Source: Flavimaribacter sp024343425 | GTDB taxonomy: Bacteria > Pseudomonadota > Alphaproteobacteria > Rhizobiales > Rhizobiaceae | Direction: 5' to 3' | Length of the DNA: 64,000 nt | Assembly: GCA_965227645.1 (NCBI GenBank) | Contig: OZ245773.1 | Span: 3,100,001-3,164,000, forward strand | Part shown: one piece after another, positions 40,679 through 49,584 of the stretch | Position numbering within the stretch: the stretch's first letter is position 1 | How the letters are laid out: the number at the start of each line of letters is the position of its first letter | The notes under the pieces: generated by a model | Database searches by the model: none | Seen by the model: the letters and a program-made list of their open reading frames with translations, nothing else | Told to the model about the DNA's origin: nothing | Position numbers and translations under genes: made by a program

Positions 40679-42811
40679 CTACCAGCCGAACTGCTTGACG
40701 AGCGAAACCTTGAAGGTCCGCCCCTTGCTCGGGAAGCCTTCCAGATATTCCTGGTACTGCTCGTTGAAAATGTTGTCGACCCGGAAGCGGGCTTTCCAGC
40801 CGTACATCGGCCCGTCCTGGGGTATCCAGTTCAGATAGATGTCGTGGACGTTGAACGCTTCCGACGGGTCACGGACATCGACTTCGTCCTGGGCGGCCAC
40901 GAAGCGGCTCGTCCATCCGAAGTCGATGCCATATTCCGGCATGCTCTTTCCGATGGTGAAGAAGAATTCGTCCGGCGCGACATCATTGAGATAGCCGCCC
41001 GTGGTCAGATTCTTGCCGCGAACCACGGAATAGCCGGCGTTCGAATAGAAGAGATCCGACGTGTAGGCGAGCTCCAGTTCCACACCGTAGATTTCCGCTT
41101 CGTCAATATTCTCGTATCGGGGCGTCGCAGTTCGACCCTGATCGGTGATCAGGTCCTGGATGTCGTTGTAGAATCCGGTCGTCTTGAACTGGAATGAATC
41201 CCCGGCCCTTAGAAGATCATATTTCGAGATGGCGAAACCGGCTTCGTAGTTCAGCGAGTTTTCGACATCGAGCCCAAAGTGCTGCGGGTTATAAGGATCC
41301 GAACCGATGGTGTCGTAGACCTCGTCCAGAGTGGGAATTCTCTGCGTCTGGGCGACCGACCCGAACACGCCGAAATTCTCGTTGAACTTGTAGAGCGCCG
41401 CGATCTTCGGAGAGAAGGCCCAATTGTCGTAGTCGGGCACGCCAAAGGGCTGCACGTCGTTGATCGCAGGCGTCAGTTTGCGATAGTCGACGCGGGCGCC
41501 GGTGATGATGGTCAGCTTCTCGTCCCAAATGAATTCGTTCTGAGCGTAGAAGCCGGTGGTGAAATCGGTTCCTTCCGGATGTGTGCCGGAATCGGAGCCG
41601 TCGCGGGTGCGCTCCTGCTTGATCGTCTGGGAGCCGATCGTCAGATAGTTCTCGAAATTTTCGCCGATATATTCGAACGTATTGTCGATATTGAACTGGT
41701 AGGACTCGTATCCGAACGTCGAGTTGAAGAGATCGCTGCCGCCGTCCGTCGACTGTTCGTTGGTGATGTCGGAGTAGGAGAACTGAATGTTCAGATCCAG
41801 CCAGGGATTATCACTGGCGACATTCTCATAGGCGATGATCGCAGTCTTGTCCGTGATGATACGCTCATCGATATCGCCGAACAGCGGCTGTTCGACCGTC
41901 TGCGAATACGCCTGGTCGGTCGCCGTCCCGGTATATTGCTGATACGAGATCCGCAGCTTCTGCTCCATGTTCTCGCCGAAGGTGAATGTGCCCTTCGCAA
42001 GCCCGTTGGGCGCTGCGACCTCCAGACCCTCGACTTCCGTTCCGTCTCCTGTCTCGTAGTCGCCGGTGCTGCGGTAGTTGCCCATCAGCAGGATTTCCGC
42101 GTGCTCGTTGAAGCGATGCGCGACGATCGCCTGACCGAGATAGTCGCCGCCATTCGTCTCGTAGGAGCCTTTCAGACGAAGAACCGTGTTCTGATCCTCG
42201 CCGATGAAGTCCGACGCGTCCTTCGTCACGAAGTTGATGACGCCGCCCAGTGCGCCGGCCCCGTACAGGGTCGATGACGCGGGACCGCGAAGAACTTCAA
42301 CCTGCTTGTAGAGCTCAGGATCGGTGAACAGACCGCCCATGCGGTATTGCTCGAAATATTTGCTGACGCCATCGACATTGATGATGATGCGCCCTTCCTC
42401 TCCGCCTGACTCAGGCGCGCCGATACCACGAATGTTGAAGGCCTGACCGAGCGCTCCGGTGCCGCCTGTCGCATTGAGGCCGACGACATTGTCGGCGATG
42501 TCGGTGATTTCCGTCGCTTGCAGATTGTCGAGGTCTTGCTGATTGACGACCGTTACCGATTGCGGCGTGTCGATAGCGACCTTCTCCACGCCGGCGCCGA
42601 CGACGATTCGCTGCAACGCGGTCATGCCGCCTGTATATTCATCGACAATGACTTGCTGATTGTCGTCAACCGTCTCCACCAAAGTGGTCGGTTCATTTTC
42701 GTCCGTCGCTGTTGCGTCCTGCGCCCACGCCTGAACGGAACAGGCATAGGCTCCAAGTGCAGCCCCGCCCAATAATATAGCCCGTAGACCCTTGAGTGTC
42801 CCCAAAGACAT
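40679..42811 (-). CDS. hmuR: TonB-dependent heme receptor
   Basis: A 710-residue outer membrane receptor with a signal peptide of about 30 residues. The plug domain covers about 65-190 (QSVTVVNQQDLDNL, AFNIRGIGAPESGGEEGRIIINVDG, VEVLRGPASSTLYGAGALGGVINFVT, in parts) and a 22-strand barrel ends in VSLVKQFGW. The TonB box is probably near the start of the mature chain (QRIVVGAG). The barrel contains the receptor-type NPQHF...ENSLNYEAGF region. GGAGAG precedes the ATG. It is divergent from hmuP with two RirA-like boxes between. Specificity for heme is inferred from the hmuPSTUV neighbours. Confidence 0.9.
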   Translation of the reverse strand: MSLGTLKGLRAILLGGAALGAYACSVQAWAQDATATDENEPTTLVETVDDNQQVIVDEYTGGMTALQRIVVGAGVEKVAIDTPQSVTVVNQQDLDNLQATEITDIADNVVGLNATGGTGALGQAFNIRGIGAPESGGEEGRIIINVDGVSKYFEQYRMGGLFTDPELYKQVEVLRGPASSTLYGAGALGGVINFVTKDASDFIGEDQNTVLRLKGSYETNGGDYLGQAIVAHRFNEHAEILLMGNYRSTGDYETGDGTEVEGLEVAAPNGLAKGTFTFGENMEQKLRISYQQYTGTATDQAYSQTVEQPLFGDIDERIITDKTAIIAYENVASDNPWLDLNIQFSYSDITNEQSTDGGSDLFNSTFGYESYQFNIDNTFEYIGENFENYLTIGSQTIKQERTRDGSDSGTHPEGTDFTTGFYAQNEFIWDEKLTIITGARVDYRKLTPAINDVQPFGVPDYDNWAFSPKIAALYKFNENFGVFGSVAQTQRIPTLDEVYDTIGSDPYNPQHFGLDVENSLNYEAGFAISKYDLLRAGDSFQFKTTGFYNDIQDLITDQGRTATPRYENIDEAEIYGVELELAYTSDLFYSNAGYSVVRGKNLTTGGYLNDVAPDEFFFTIGKSMPEYGIDFGWTSRFVAAQDEVDVRDPSEAFNVHDIYLNWIPQDGPMYGWKARFRVDNIFNEQYQEYLEGFPSKGRTFKVSLVKQFGW

Positions 42812-42927
42812 ATGTTTCTCTCCATACTGAATACATGCTTGCTGGCTTGGAGAGCTCGCTTGCGGATCGCCCTACATCCGAAGGTCGATTTCTTTGACGC
42901 GGCGCACAATATGTCGGCCGATATAAC

Positions 42928-42944
42928 TTGACAATCAATATCAA
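42928..42944. promoter_or_regulatory. RirA-type iron-responsive box 1
   Basis: TTGA-N9-TCAA lies in the hmuR/hmuP divergent region, 117 bases from the hmuR start and 106 from hmuP. TGA-N9-TCA is the core of the IRO box recognised by RirA, the rhizobial iron repressor. The consensus is recalled from the literature. Confidence 0.6.
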
Positions 42945-42964
42945 CTAATGCATTCACACCTAAG

Positions 42965-42981
42965 TTGATTTTTTCAATCAA
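42965..42981. promoter_or_regulatory. RirA-type iron-responsive box 2
   Basis: A second TTGA-N9-TCAA lies 20 bases after the first box and 69 bases before the hmuP start. Two copies in one divergent region suggest iron repression of both hmuR and the hmuPSTUV operon. Confidence 0.6.
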
Positions 42982-43049
42982 GTTACCAAAATGCAACACC
43001 CTGAGCTTCGAGCGTCGGCTTTGCACAAGTAAGAAGGGATCGGATAACC

Positions 43050-43232
43050 ATGAACATGATACCGCAAGAGAGGCAAACCCGGGAAAACGGCGGAAAGCCG
43101 GAGGAAAACGGCATACGAGTCTTCGACAGCCGTGATTTGTTCCAGGGATCTCGTGAACTGTGCATCGAGCATGGCGAGTTCCTCTACCGTCTGCGCATTA
43201 CCCGGCAGGGAAAGCTCATCCTGAATAAATAG
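43050..43232 (+). CDS. hmuP: Hemin uptake protein HemP/HmuP
   Basis: A 60-residue protein ending in the conserved HemP motif RVFDSRDLFQGSRELCIEHG then YRLRITRQGKLILNK. HmuP of Bradyrhizobium was reported to act as a coactivator of hmuR transcription together with Irr. The ATG at 43050 (MNMIPQ) follows a GGGA site; a second ATG two codons later is possible. It is the first gene of the hmuPSTUV operon and lies 10 bases before hmuS. Confidence 0.93.
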   Translation: MNMIPQERQTRENGGKPEENGIRVFDSRDLFQGSRELCIEHGEFLYRLRITRQGKLILNK

Positions 43233-43242
43233 GTTCTCAGGC

Positions 43243-44307
43243 ATGAGCAGCAAACCCGCTTCCGGTCAGGATGCATCGGGGACGCTTTCGCCTGCGGATA
43301 TCAGGCAGGCCCGGCAAGACAACCCGAAAGCGCGCGAACGCGATCTGGCCACAATGCTCGGCGTCTCCGAAGCAGCTTACGTAGCTGCATGGTGCGGCGT
43401 CGCCGCGACCCGGATCGAACCTCGGGTCGCAGAACTGCTGACCGGGCTCGAATCACTGGGCGAGGTGATGGCGCTGACCCGCAACGACCAGGCGGTTCAC
43501 GAAAAGATAGGCGTCTACGACAAGGTGAAAGTCAGCGACCGCGGCGTGATCGTGGTCGGAGACGCAATCGACCTTAGAATCAGGCAAAAGGCCTGGGTCC
43601 ATGCTTTCGCAGTCGAGAAATCCGGTGAGGACAGAATTGTGTGCAGCCTCCAGATTTTCGACGCCTTTGGCGAGGCCGTCCACAAGGTCCATCTCCGGCC
43701 AGATTCGGATATCGACGCCTATCACAGGCTGGTTGGAAGACTGCGCAGCGAGGATCAGTCTCAAACGATAGCGATCTCGCCCAAACCAGCCCCGGCGGCG
43801 ACGGTGACTTTGTCCGACGCCGAAGCGTCGGGCTTTCGCGAGGCGTGGGCCGCAATTTCCGATGTGCATGAATTCCACGGCGTCCTGCGGCGCTTCGGAC
43901 TCAGTCGGAGCGACGCCTTGCGCCATGCCGCGCCCGAATTCGCCTGGCGCCTGGAAAACGGCGCGCTGGCCGCTATGATGAAAGTGGCGGCGAGCGAGAG
44001 ACTGCCGGTCATGTGTTTCGTCGCAAGTTCCGGCGTAACGCAGATCCATTCAGGCGAGATCACCAACATCAAGGAGATCGGGCCATGGATCAACGTCCTC
44101 GACCCGAATTTTCATCTCCATCTCAGGCTGGATCATGTCAGAGATATCTGGGCTGTTCGCAAACCGGTTGAAGGCGGGCATGTCACAGCTCTCGAAGCTT
44201 ATAATGAAAATCAGCAGCAGATTATCCAGTTCTTCGGACTTCGCGGCAGCAATGAAGCCGAACGCGAGGACTGGCGATTCCTGATCGAGAATCTGCCGCG
44301 TATCTGA
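43243..44307 (+). CDS. hmuS: Heme-degrading/heme-trafficking protein HmuS
   Basis: A 354-residue cytoplasmic heme-binding protein with two related halves, as in HemS/HmuS. Half one (about 20-175) includes VAELLTGLESLGEVMALTRNDQAVHEKIG and LDLRIRQKAWVHAFAVEK; half two (about 195-350) includes LPVMCFVASSGVTQIHSGEI and NVLDPNFHLHLR. HemS-like proteins bind heme delivered by HmuTUV and pass it to, or degrade it with, HmuQ-type enzymes. The Arg/His ligands of the second half appear intact. Confidence 0.92.
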   Translation: MSSKPASGQDASGTLSPADIRQARQDNPKARERDLATMLGVSEAAYVAAWCGVAATRIEPRVAELLTGLESLGEVMALTRNDQAVHEKIGVYDKVKVSDRGVIVVGDAIDLRIRQKAWVHAFAVEKSGEDRIVCSLQIFDAFGEAVHKVHLRPDSDIDAYHRLVGRLRSEDQSQTIAISPKPAPAATVTLSDAEASGFREAWAAISDVHEFHGVLRRFGLSRSDALRHAAPEFAWRLENGALAAMMKVAASERLPVMCFVASSGVTQIHSGEITNIKEIGPWINVLDPNFHLHLRLDHVRDIWAVRKPVEGGHVTALEAYNENQQQIIQFFGLRGSNEAEREDWRFLIENLPRI

Positions 44308-44351
44308 ACCCGTCAAACGCGCCGGGCGCCGGCGACTTCAAGGAGACAGGC

Positions 44352-45215
44352 ATGACATTGCGAACCTTCACGTGCAGGGCGCTCATGGCGATTGGGCTGA
44401 CAGTCCTGATCGCCGCCCCCGCTGCAGCGGAAGACGAAAGGGGCGGGATCGTTTCCATCGGCGGATCGGTGACAGAAATCATCTACGCGCTGGGCGAACA
44501 GGATCAGCTGGTCGCCCGCGACACCACGAGCATGTTTCCGCCTGAAGCCAACGCCCTGCCCGACGTCGGATATATTCGCGCGCTGTCGCCGGAAGGCGTG
44601 CTTTCCGTCAATCCGAAAAAGATCGTGGCGCTGGAAGGCTCCGGTCCTCCGGAATCGCTCGAGGTTCTGAAGAAGGCGAGCGTGCCGATCATTCTCATTC
44701 CGGAAGAGTACAGCCGCGATGGAATCGTCAACAAGATCATGGCTGTCGGCGCGGCTATCGGCGCCGAAGACAAGGCCGCCGATCTCGCAAAGGCCGTGGA
44801 GGAAAACGTCGCGGCGGCCGAGAGCAAAGCGGCGCAGAGAGAGGATCGCAAGCGTGTGCTTTTCATTCTCAGTTTGCAAGGCGGACGAATAATGGCTGCG
44901 GGAGACGGCACCAGCGCCGCCGCAATCGTCGAGATGGCCGGCGGCGTCAACGCACTGTCCGGAGTGGCCGGCTACAAACAGGTCAGCGACGAAGCGGTAA
45001 TCGAGGCCGCTCCCGATGTCATCCTCATGATGGATCGCACCGGAGATCACTCAATCGATGACACGCAGCTTTTTTCCCACCCCGCGATCGCCGGATCGCC
45101 GGCGCAGCAGAACCAGAACATCGTCCGCATGGGCGGAGGCTATCTTCTGGGCTTCGGACCACGCACCGCTTCGGCCATTGAAGAGCTGTCAACCGCGCTG
45201 CAGAACGCCGATTGA
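44352..45215 (+). CDS. hmuT: Periplasmic hemin-binding protein
   Basis: A 287-residue class III solute-binding protein with a signal peptide (ALMAIGLTVLIAAPAAA, cleaved before EDE). The family features GGSVTEIIYALGEQDQLVARDTTS and PDVGYIRALSPEGVLSVNPKKIVALEGSGPP (in parts) identify the hemin receptor HmuT, which passes heme to HmuU. The stop overlaps the hmuU start by one base. GGAGAC precedes the ATG. Confidence 0.93.
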   Translation: MTLRTFTCRALMAIGLTVLIAAPAAAEDERGGIVSIGGSVTEIIYALGEQDQLVARDTTSMFPPEANALPDVGYIRALSPEGVLSVNPKKIVALEGSGPPESLEVLKKASVPIILIPEEYSRDGIVNKIMAVGAAIGAEDKAADLAKAVEENVAAAESKAAQREDRKRVLFILSLQGGRIMAAGDGTSAAAIVEMAGGVNALSGVAGYKQVSDEAVIEAAPDVILMMDRTGDHSIDDTQLFSHPAIAGSPAQQNQNIVRMGGGYLLGFGPRTASAIEELSTALQNAD

Positions 45216-46318
45216 TGCTGCAACAGGCGTCCCGGACCATGCGCGGTCAAGCGGAAAAGAGAGCGGAAGGCGACCGCGCCACGCGAGCGCGGCTGGCCAT
45301 CCTGCTCCTCATCCTGCTTCTGGTCATTACTGCTACGTTCAGTTTGGCGACGGGCGCATCGGACGCCTCGGTTCTGTCGGTCATCGGAAGCTGGTTCGGC
45401 GTGTTCTCCGGAGACGAAACGGCGCTCAGCGCGCGCGACGCAATCATCATCTACGACATCCGGCTGCCGCGCATGGTTCTGGGCGTCCTGATCGGAGCGA
45501 GCCTCGCCGTCAGCGGCGCAACGATGCAGGGTCTGTTTCGCAACCCGCTGGCGGATCCGGGCATCGTCGGCGTATCCGCCGGCGCCGGTCTTGGCGCGAT
45601 CTGCATGATCGTGCTCGGCGGCACGATATTTGCGCCGGTGATCGGTCTTTTCGGCATATATGCGCTGCCCGTCGCAGCCTTCGGCGGCGGGCTGGCGACG
45701 ACATTTCTGCTCTACCACATTTCGACCCGTCAGGGACGCACTTCGGTCGCGACGATGCTGCTCGCCGGCATTGCGCTGGGCGCGCTCGCCGGCGCGTTCA
45801 CCGGCATTCTTGTGTTTATGGCCGACGATCAGCAACTGCGCGACCTGACCTTCTGGGGTCTCGGTTCACTTGCCGGCGCGACCTGGACCAAGATTTTGTC
45901 GGCCGGGCCGATTATCGCAGCCGCCCTTGTAGCAAGCCCGTTTCTCGCCCGCGCGCTGAACGCCCTGACGCTCGGCGAAGCGACGGCGCATCACATCGGC
46001 ATATCGGTGCAGAAATTCAAACGTCTGGCCATAGTGCTCGTCGCCGCCGCCACGGGAGCCTCGGTGGCGGTCAGCGGCGGCATCGGTTTCGTCGGCATCG
46101 TGGTGCCGCATCTGCTGCGTCTGTCGATCGGCCCGGATCACCGATACCTGCTGCCCGCCTCCGCGCTGCTGGGCGCGAGCCTCTTGCTGCTGGCGGACGC
46201 CGTCGCGCGCGTCATCGTTGCGCCCGCCGAACTGCCCATCGGCATCGTCACCGCCGCGGTTGGGGCGCCTTTCTTCCTGTGGATCCTGCTCAGCCGCCGC
46301 GGCGTGCTGGACATGTAA
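45215..46318 (+). CDS. hmuU: Hemin ABC transporter permease
   Basis: A 367-residue FecCD-family permease with about ten transmembrane helices after an N-terminal cytoplasmic stretch of ~25 residues. Characteristic segments are IRLPRMVLGVLIGASLAVSGATMQGLFRNPLADPGIVGVSAGAG (in parts) and GIGFVGIVVPHLLRL. The ATG at 45215 overlaps the hmuT stop; a TTG three bases earlier is also in frame. Confidence 0.93.
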   Translation: MLQQASRTMRGQAEKRAEGDRATRARLAILLLILLLVITATFSLATGASDASVLSVIGSWFGVFSGDETALSARDAIIIYDIRLPRMVLGVLIGASLAVSGATMQGLFRNPLADPGIVGVSAGAGLGAICMIVLGGTIFAPVIGLFGIYALPVAAFGGGLATTFLLYHISTRQGRTSVATMLLAGIALGALAGAFTGILVFMADDQQLRDLTFWGLGSLAGATWTKILSAGPIIAAALVASPFLARALNALTLGEATAHHIGISVQKFKRLAIVLVAAATGASVAVSGGIGFVGIVVPHLLRLSIGPDHRYLLPASALLGASLLLLADAVARVIVAPAELPIGIVTAAVGAPFFLWILLSRRGVLDM

Positions 46319-46331
46319 CGCGGACGCTCAG

Positions 46332-47120
46332 ATGATCGAAACGGAAAATCTCGGCGTCAAAATCGGCCCCAAGGAAATCGTTGCAGGCGTCTCGTTCCAT
46401 GTCGAACCTGGCAGTCTGACGACAATCATCGGGCCGAACGGCAGCGGCAAGACAACAGCGCTGAAGGCGTTGTCCGGCGATCTCGCCTATTCCGGCGCGG
46501 CGCGCATTGCAGGCCGCGACATCAATCGCATGAAAGCCTGGGAAATGGCGTCAGTCCGCGCCGTTCTGCCACAGATTTCACACCTCTCGTTTCCGTTCAC
46601 GGTCCGCGAGGTTGTCCGAATAGGCCTGACCTCCGGCTATTCGGGCGCCTCCGACCGTGATGCAGACGATTTGGCGGAAGAAGCCTTGCGGCGGGTTGAC
46701 CTCGACGGTTTCGCCGGGCGTTTCTATCAGGAATTGTCAGGCGGCGAGCAGCAGCGCGTCCAGCTTGCGCGCGTCCTGTGCCAGGTCTGGGAACCTGTGG
46801 CGGACGGCGAACCGCGTTATCTGTTTCTGGACGAACCGATTTCCAGCCTCGATATCCGTCACCAGCTGGCGATCATGGATATCGCCGTCGACTTCGCCAG
46901 CAGAGGCGGCGGCGTGCTGGCGGTCCTGCACGATCTCAATCTCACCGCCATGTATTCCGATCGCGTCATGATCATGCATCGGGGACGATGCAAGGGCTTT
47001 GGGACGCCTGAAGAGATCCTGCGCGACGACCTTCTTCAGGAAGTTTTCGGATGTCGGTTGCAGGTTGGAGTCACGCCGCCGGCGGGCGCGCAATTCGTGC
47101 TTCCGCAATCGGCCCGGTAG
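46332..47120 (+). CDS. hmuV: Hemin ABC transporter ATPase
   Basis: A 262-residue ABC ATPase. Walker A is GPNGSGKTTA (about residues 34-43), the signature LSGGEQQRVQLARVL lies at about 135-149, and Walker B is YLFLDEPISSLD near residue 165, followed by the H-loop VLHDLN. The ATG at 46332 yields the normal N-terminus (MIETENLGVKIG). It is the last gene of hmuPSTUV. Its final 50 bases overlap, tail to tail, the end of the small gene on the other strand. Confidence 0.92.
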   Translation: MIETENLGVKIGPKEIVAGVSFHVEPGSLTTIIGPNGSGKTTALKALSGDLAYSGAARIAGRDINRMKAWEMASVRAVLPQISHLSFPFTVREVVRIGLTSGYSGASDRDADDLAEEALRRVDLDGFAGRFYQELSGGEQQRVQLARVLCQVWEPVADGEPRYLFLDEPISSLDIRHQLAIMDIAVDFASRGGGVLAVLHDLNLTAMYSDRVMIMHRGRCKGFGTPEEILRDDLLQEVFGCRLQVGVTPPAGAQFVLPQSAR

Positions 47121-47358
47121 GCGCCTCCTCGCGACCATTCGCGACAAGCCGGCCTCTCAATGCCGCCGATTGGTCGAGCCCCGCTTCAAGCGCGAACACA
47201 TAGGCCTGTGTCAGGAAGAAACAGGCAGCGTCTACATCGCCCTGTTCTTCCTTGACGGCGGCGGCCGCTTCGTAGAGCCAGGCAAGCGCTGGCCCGTCGC
47301 TGCGTTCATGCGCGGCGAGCAGTTCCGCGTCGATCCGCTCGATGGCGTTCGCGCTCAC
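47071..47358 (-). CDS. Small helical protein coupled to the Rieske oxygenase
   Basis: A 95-residue, Ala/Glu-rich protein with no signal or membrane segment. It is probably two to three helices of TPR-like character (ERIDAELLAAHERSDGPALAWLYEAAAA and GDVDAACFFLTQAYVFALEAG). The start is GTG overlapping the Rieske stop codon (GTGA), which strongly suggests translational coupling and a real gene, not chance coding. The tail overlaps hmuV by 50 bases on the opposite strand. I do not recognise the family, and its role with the oxygenase is open. Confidence 0.65.
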   Translation of the reverse strand: MSANAIERIDAELLAAHERSDGPALAWLYEAAAAVKEEQGDVDAACFFLTQAYVFALEAGLDQSAALRGRLVANGREEAPTGPIAEARIARPPAA

Positions 47359-48509
47359 AACGCCTGCTTGAACTGGGACGCCACCCAGTGGTGAAACGCA
47401 TGAGTCGGACCGTCCATGACAGGAGAGAAGCGCCCGCCATCGAACTTCATCGCATGCCTGCCCTTCTGCATTCCCTCCACGACGAAGATGTCCTCTTCAA
47501 ATACGCCTTTCCGGAGTTCCGCGTTTCGTCGCCGCATGTCGGCCATGGACGCGTCCTGCATTCCGGGCGAGGCGTAATAGATCGCGACTCGCTCGAGCGT
47601 GCGCTCCATGGCGGTCGGCACGAGGATGATTGCGAATGTCTGATCGCGATGAACGCCGAGCAACACGTTAGGATAAAGCGCTGCGTATTCAGCGCCGGTG
47701 GTCCATTTTTCGCCGAGCCCGTCAAAGACGTCGAACTTCTCACCCGTCTCGCTGAGCATCGGTTGATAAACCAGCGTCCCCTGGCCCGAAAACCTGCCAG
47801 GCTCGATAATGTTGTAGTGGTCCTCGAGCCGCGAATAGCTGTTGAGACCGGGATGCACCCAGGGCAGATGATAGCTCTCGCAATAATTCTCGACGGCGAG
47901 TTTCCAGTTGGTCGCCGCGTCAAGCTCGAAAGCGCACTCCTCGCCGCCGAACCAGATCGGTTGTTCGAACTCGCTCCATCGTTCGATCAGGCTCGCAGCA
48001 TAGTCGGTGAAAGAGGGCGCGGCGCCGGTCATGTTGATAAAGACGATATCCTGCCAGACATGGGAGCGGATTTCGATCAGTCCGAGGCTTGCCCTGTCGA
48101 TAGCCTCATGGGTGTTGTGACCGGGTCCACCGACATGCGGCGTTGTGTGCAGCGCTCCTGAATGGTCGTAACACCAGGAGTGGTAAGGGCAGCGAACGAC
48201 GCCGGAGAGACGCTTCTTCCTGTCCACAAGAATCATGCCCCGGTGGCGGCATACATTCTGGAAAACCCTTATGACGCCGTCGCGCCCGCGAAGAACAAAA
48301 AGCGGCTGGCCAAGCGCCTCGATCGGCATCGCGTCGCCCGGCTCGGGCACGTCCTTGCCGAAACACAGGGCCATCCAGTTGTCGAAGAAGACATGCTGCT
48401 TCTCCGCCTCGTGGAGTGCAGGATCTGTGTAGTGTTCATTGGGTAACCCGCGCGCCTGTTCAACCGGCTGCGTCACCTGATCAAGCGAAAACTGCTGGAA
48501 GTGGTTCAT
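47355..48509 (-). CDS. Rieske non-heme iron oxygenase, alpha subunit
   Basis: A 384-residue ring-hydroxylating-type oxygenase. The Rieske [2Fe-2S] ligands are C-R-H in NVCRHRGMIL and C-P-Y-H in VRCPYHSWCYD (about residues 78-100). The mononuclear iron site is VENYCESYHLPWVHPG, giving the two histidines. The fold resembles choline/betaine or carnitine-type N-demethylating oxygenases as well as aromatic dioxygenases; no reductase or ferredoxin gene is adjacent, so the electron donor must lie elsewhere. The ATG at 48509 follows GGGAGAG. The LysR gene lies 102 bases upstream on the same strand. Confidence 0.87.
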   Translation of the reverse strand: MNHFQQFSLDQVTQPVEQARGLPNEHYTDPALHEAEKQHVFFDNWMALCFGKDVPEPGDAMPIEALGQPLFVLRGRDGVIRVFQNVCRHRGMILVDRKKRLSGVVRCPYHSWCYDHSGALHTTPHVGGPGHNTHEAIDRASLGLIEIRSHVWQDIVFINMTGAAPSFTDYAASLIERWSEFEQPIWFGGEECAFELDAATNWKLAVENYCESYHLPWVHPGLNSYSRLEDHYNIIEPGRFSGQGTLVYQPMLSETGEKFDVFDGLGEKWTTGAEYAALYPNVLLGVHRDQTFAIILVPTAMERTLERVAIYYASPGMQDASMADMRRRNAELRKGVFEEDIFVVEGMQKGRHAMKFDGGRFSPVMDGPTHAFHHWVASQFKQAL

Positions 48510-48610
48510 GGCTCTCTCCCGAGGCAATGAGAACGGTTCCAGTCTGCGCGCGCCTGTCCGTGGTTTCAATATGAATTCGATTTCACGTCGGGTGAGTAGA
48601 ATTCACGTAT

Positions 48611-49504
48611 TCACGCGGCGTCGACAAGCCAGTCGCGCGTCAATTCCTCCGCAGCGCTCAAGGTCCGGTCGCTGTTCCAGGTCAGGTAGAAGGCGCTTGG
48701 CGCATCGACGCTGGCGTCGGTAATCGGCACGAGTCGGTTGGCGTCCAGATAGGTGCGGATCAGACGCCGCCAGCCGAGAACAACGCCCGCGCCCTCTTCC
48801 GCCGCCTGAAGCGCAATCGTGTAGTTGTTGAAGGTCTTGTTCACAGGCGCGTTATTCTTGACCCCGCACAGGCGGAACCACTCGTTCCAGCTCATCCATC
48901 CGACATCGATCGCCTGGAGCTGCAGCAGCGGCAGGTCGACAAGGTCCGCCGCATGGCGCACCGGATGACCTTTGGCAAAGTCCCGGCCGCACACTGGCAC
49001 GATGACGTCGGCAAACAGCTTGACCGCCGTCGCTCCCTGCCATTTCCCATTCCCGTAGCGGATCGCGAGATCGACGTCGGAGCCTTCGAGATCGCTTGCA
49101 ACATCGGAGACCCGGTGGTTGATGTGGATGTCGGGATGCCTTTGCCAGAGCCGCGCTATACGGGGGATCAGCCACAGGCTGGCGACGGCGGTGGACGCTC
49201 CAATCGTTATGACGCGGTCCGAGTCCGGAGCGCGTATCCGCTCGATCACCGCCGCCGTGCGGCTGAACGAGGTGGCGAGCGTGGCGTAGAGTTCCTCGCC
49301 TTCCGGCGTGAGGACAACGCCGCGATGGACCCGCAGAAAGAGCGCGACGCCGATTTCCGCTTCCAGCGCTTTGATCTGATGGCTTACGGCGCCGGGAGTC
49401 ACGTTCAATTCCTGGGCCGCGTGCTTCAGACTGAGATGGCGAGCCGCCGCCTCGAAAACCGCAAGCGCCGTCAGGGACGGAAGTCGGTAGTGTCGCCGGG
49501 TCAA
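48611..49504 (-). CDS. LysR-family regulator (GcvA-like)
   Basis: A 297-residue LysR protein. The N-terminal helix-turn-helix is at about 8-65 (LTALAVFEAAARHLSLKHAAQELNVTPGAVSHQIKALE, in parts), and the effector domain runs from about 95 to 295. It is on the same strand as, and just upstream of, the Rieske gene, so it is its most likely regulator. This is less usual than a divergent arrangement. No operator could be assigned with confidence. Confidence 0.88.
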   Translation of the reverse strand: MTRRHYRLPSLTALAVFEAAARHLSLKHAAQELNVTPGAVSHQIKALEAEIGVALFLRVHRGVVLTPEGEELYATLATSFSRTAAVIERIRAPDSDRVITIGASTAVASLWLIPRIARLWQRHPDIHINHRVSDVASDLEGSDVDLAIRYGNGKWQGATAVKLFADVIVPVCGRDFAKGHPVRHAADLVDLPLLQLQAIDVGWMSWNEWFRLCGVKNNAPVNKTFNNYTIALQAAEEGAGVVLGWRRLIRTYLDANRLVPITDASVDAPSAFYLTWNSDRTLSAAEELTRDWLVDAA

Positions 49505-49584
49505 GATTTCTCCTGTGCGTTCAGAAGATCGTCAATTCGGCAGATTCGTTCTTTTCTAAGGTAAGGTCAATCGAATTGAAAAGG

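Noticed and set aside
42622..43026. 134-codon minus-strand frame overlapping the hmuR start and the divergent promoter region
   Set aside because: It reads the hmuR signal-peptide region in another frame and runs through the RirA-like boxes, with no domain or good start.
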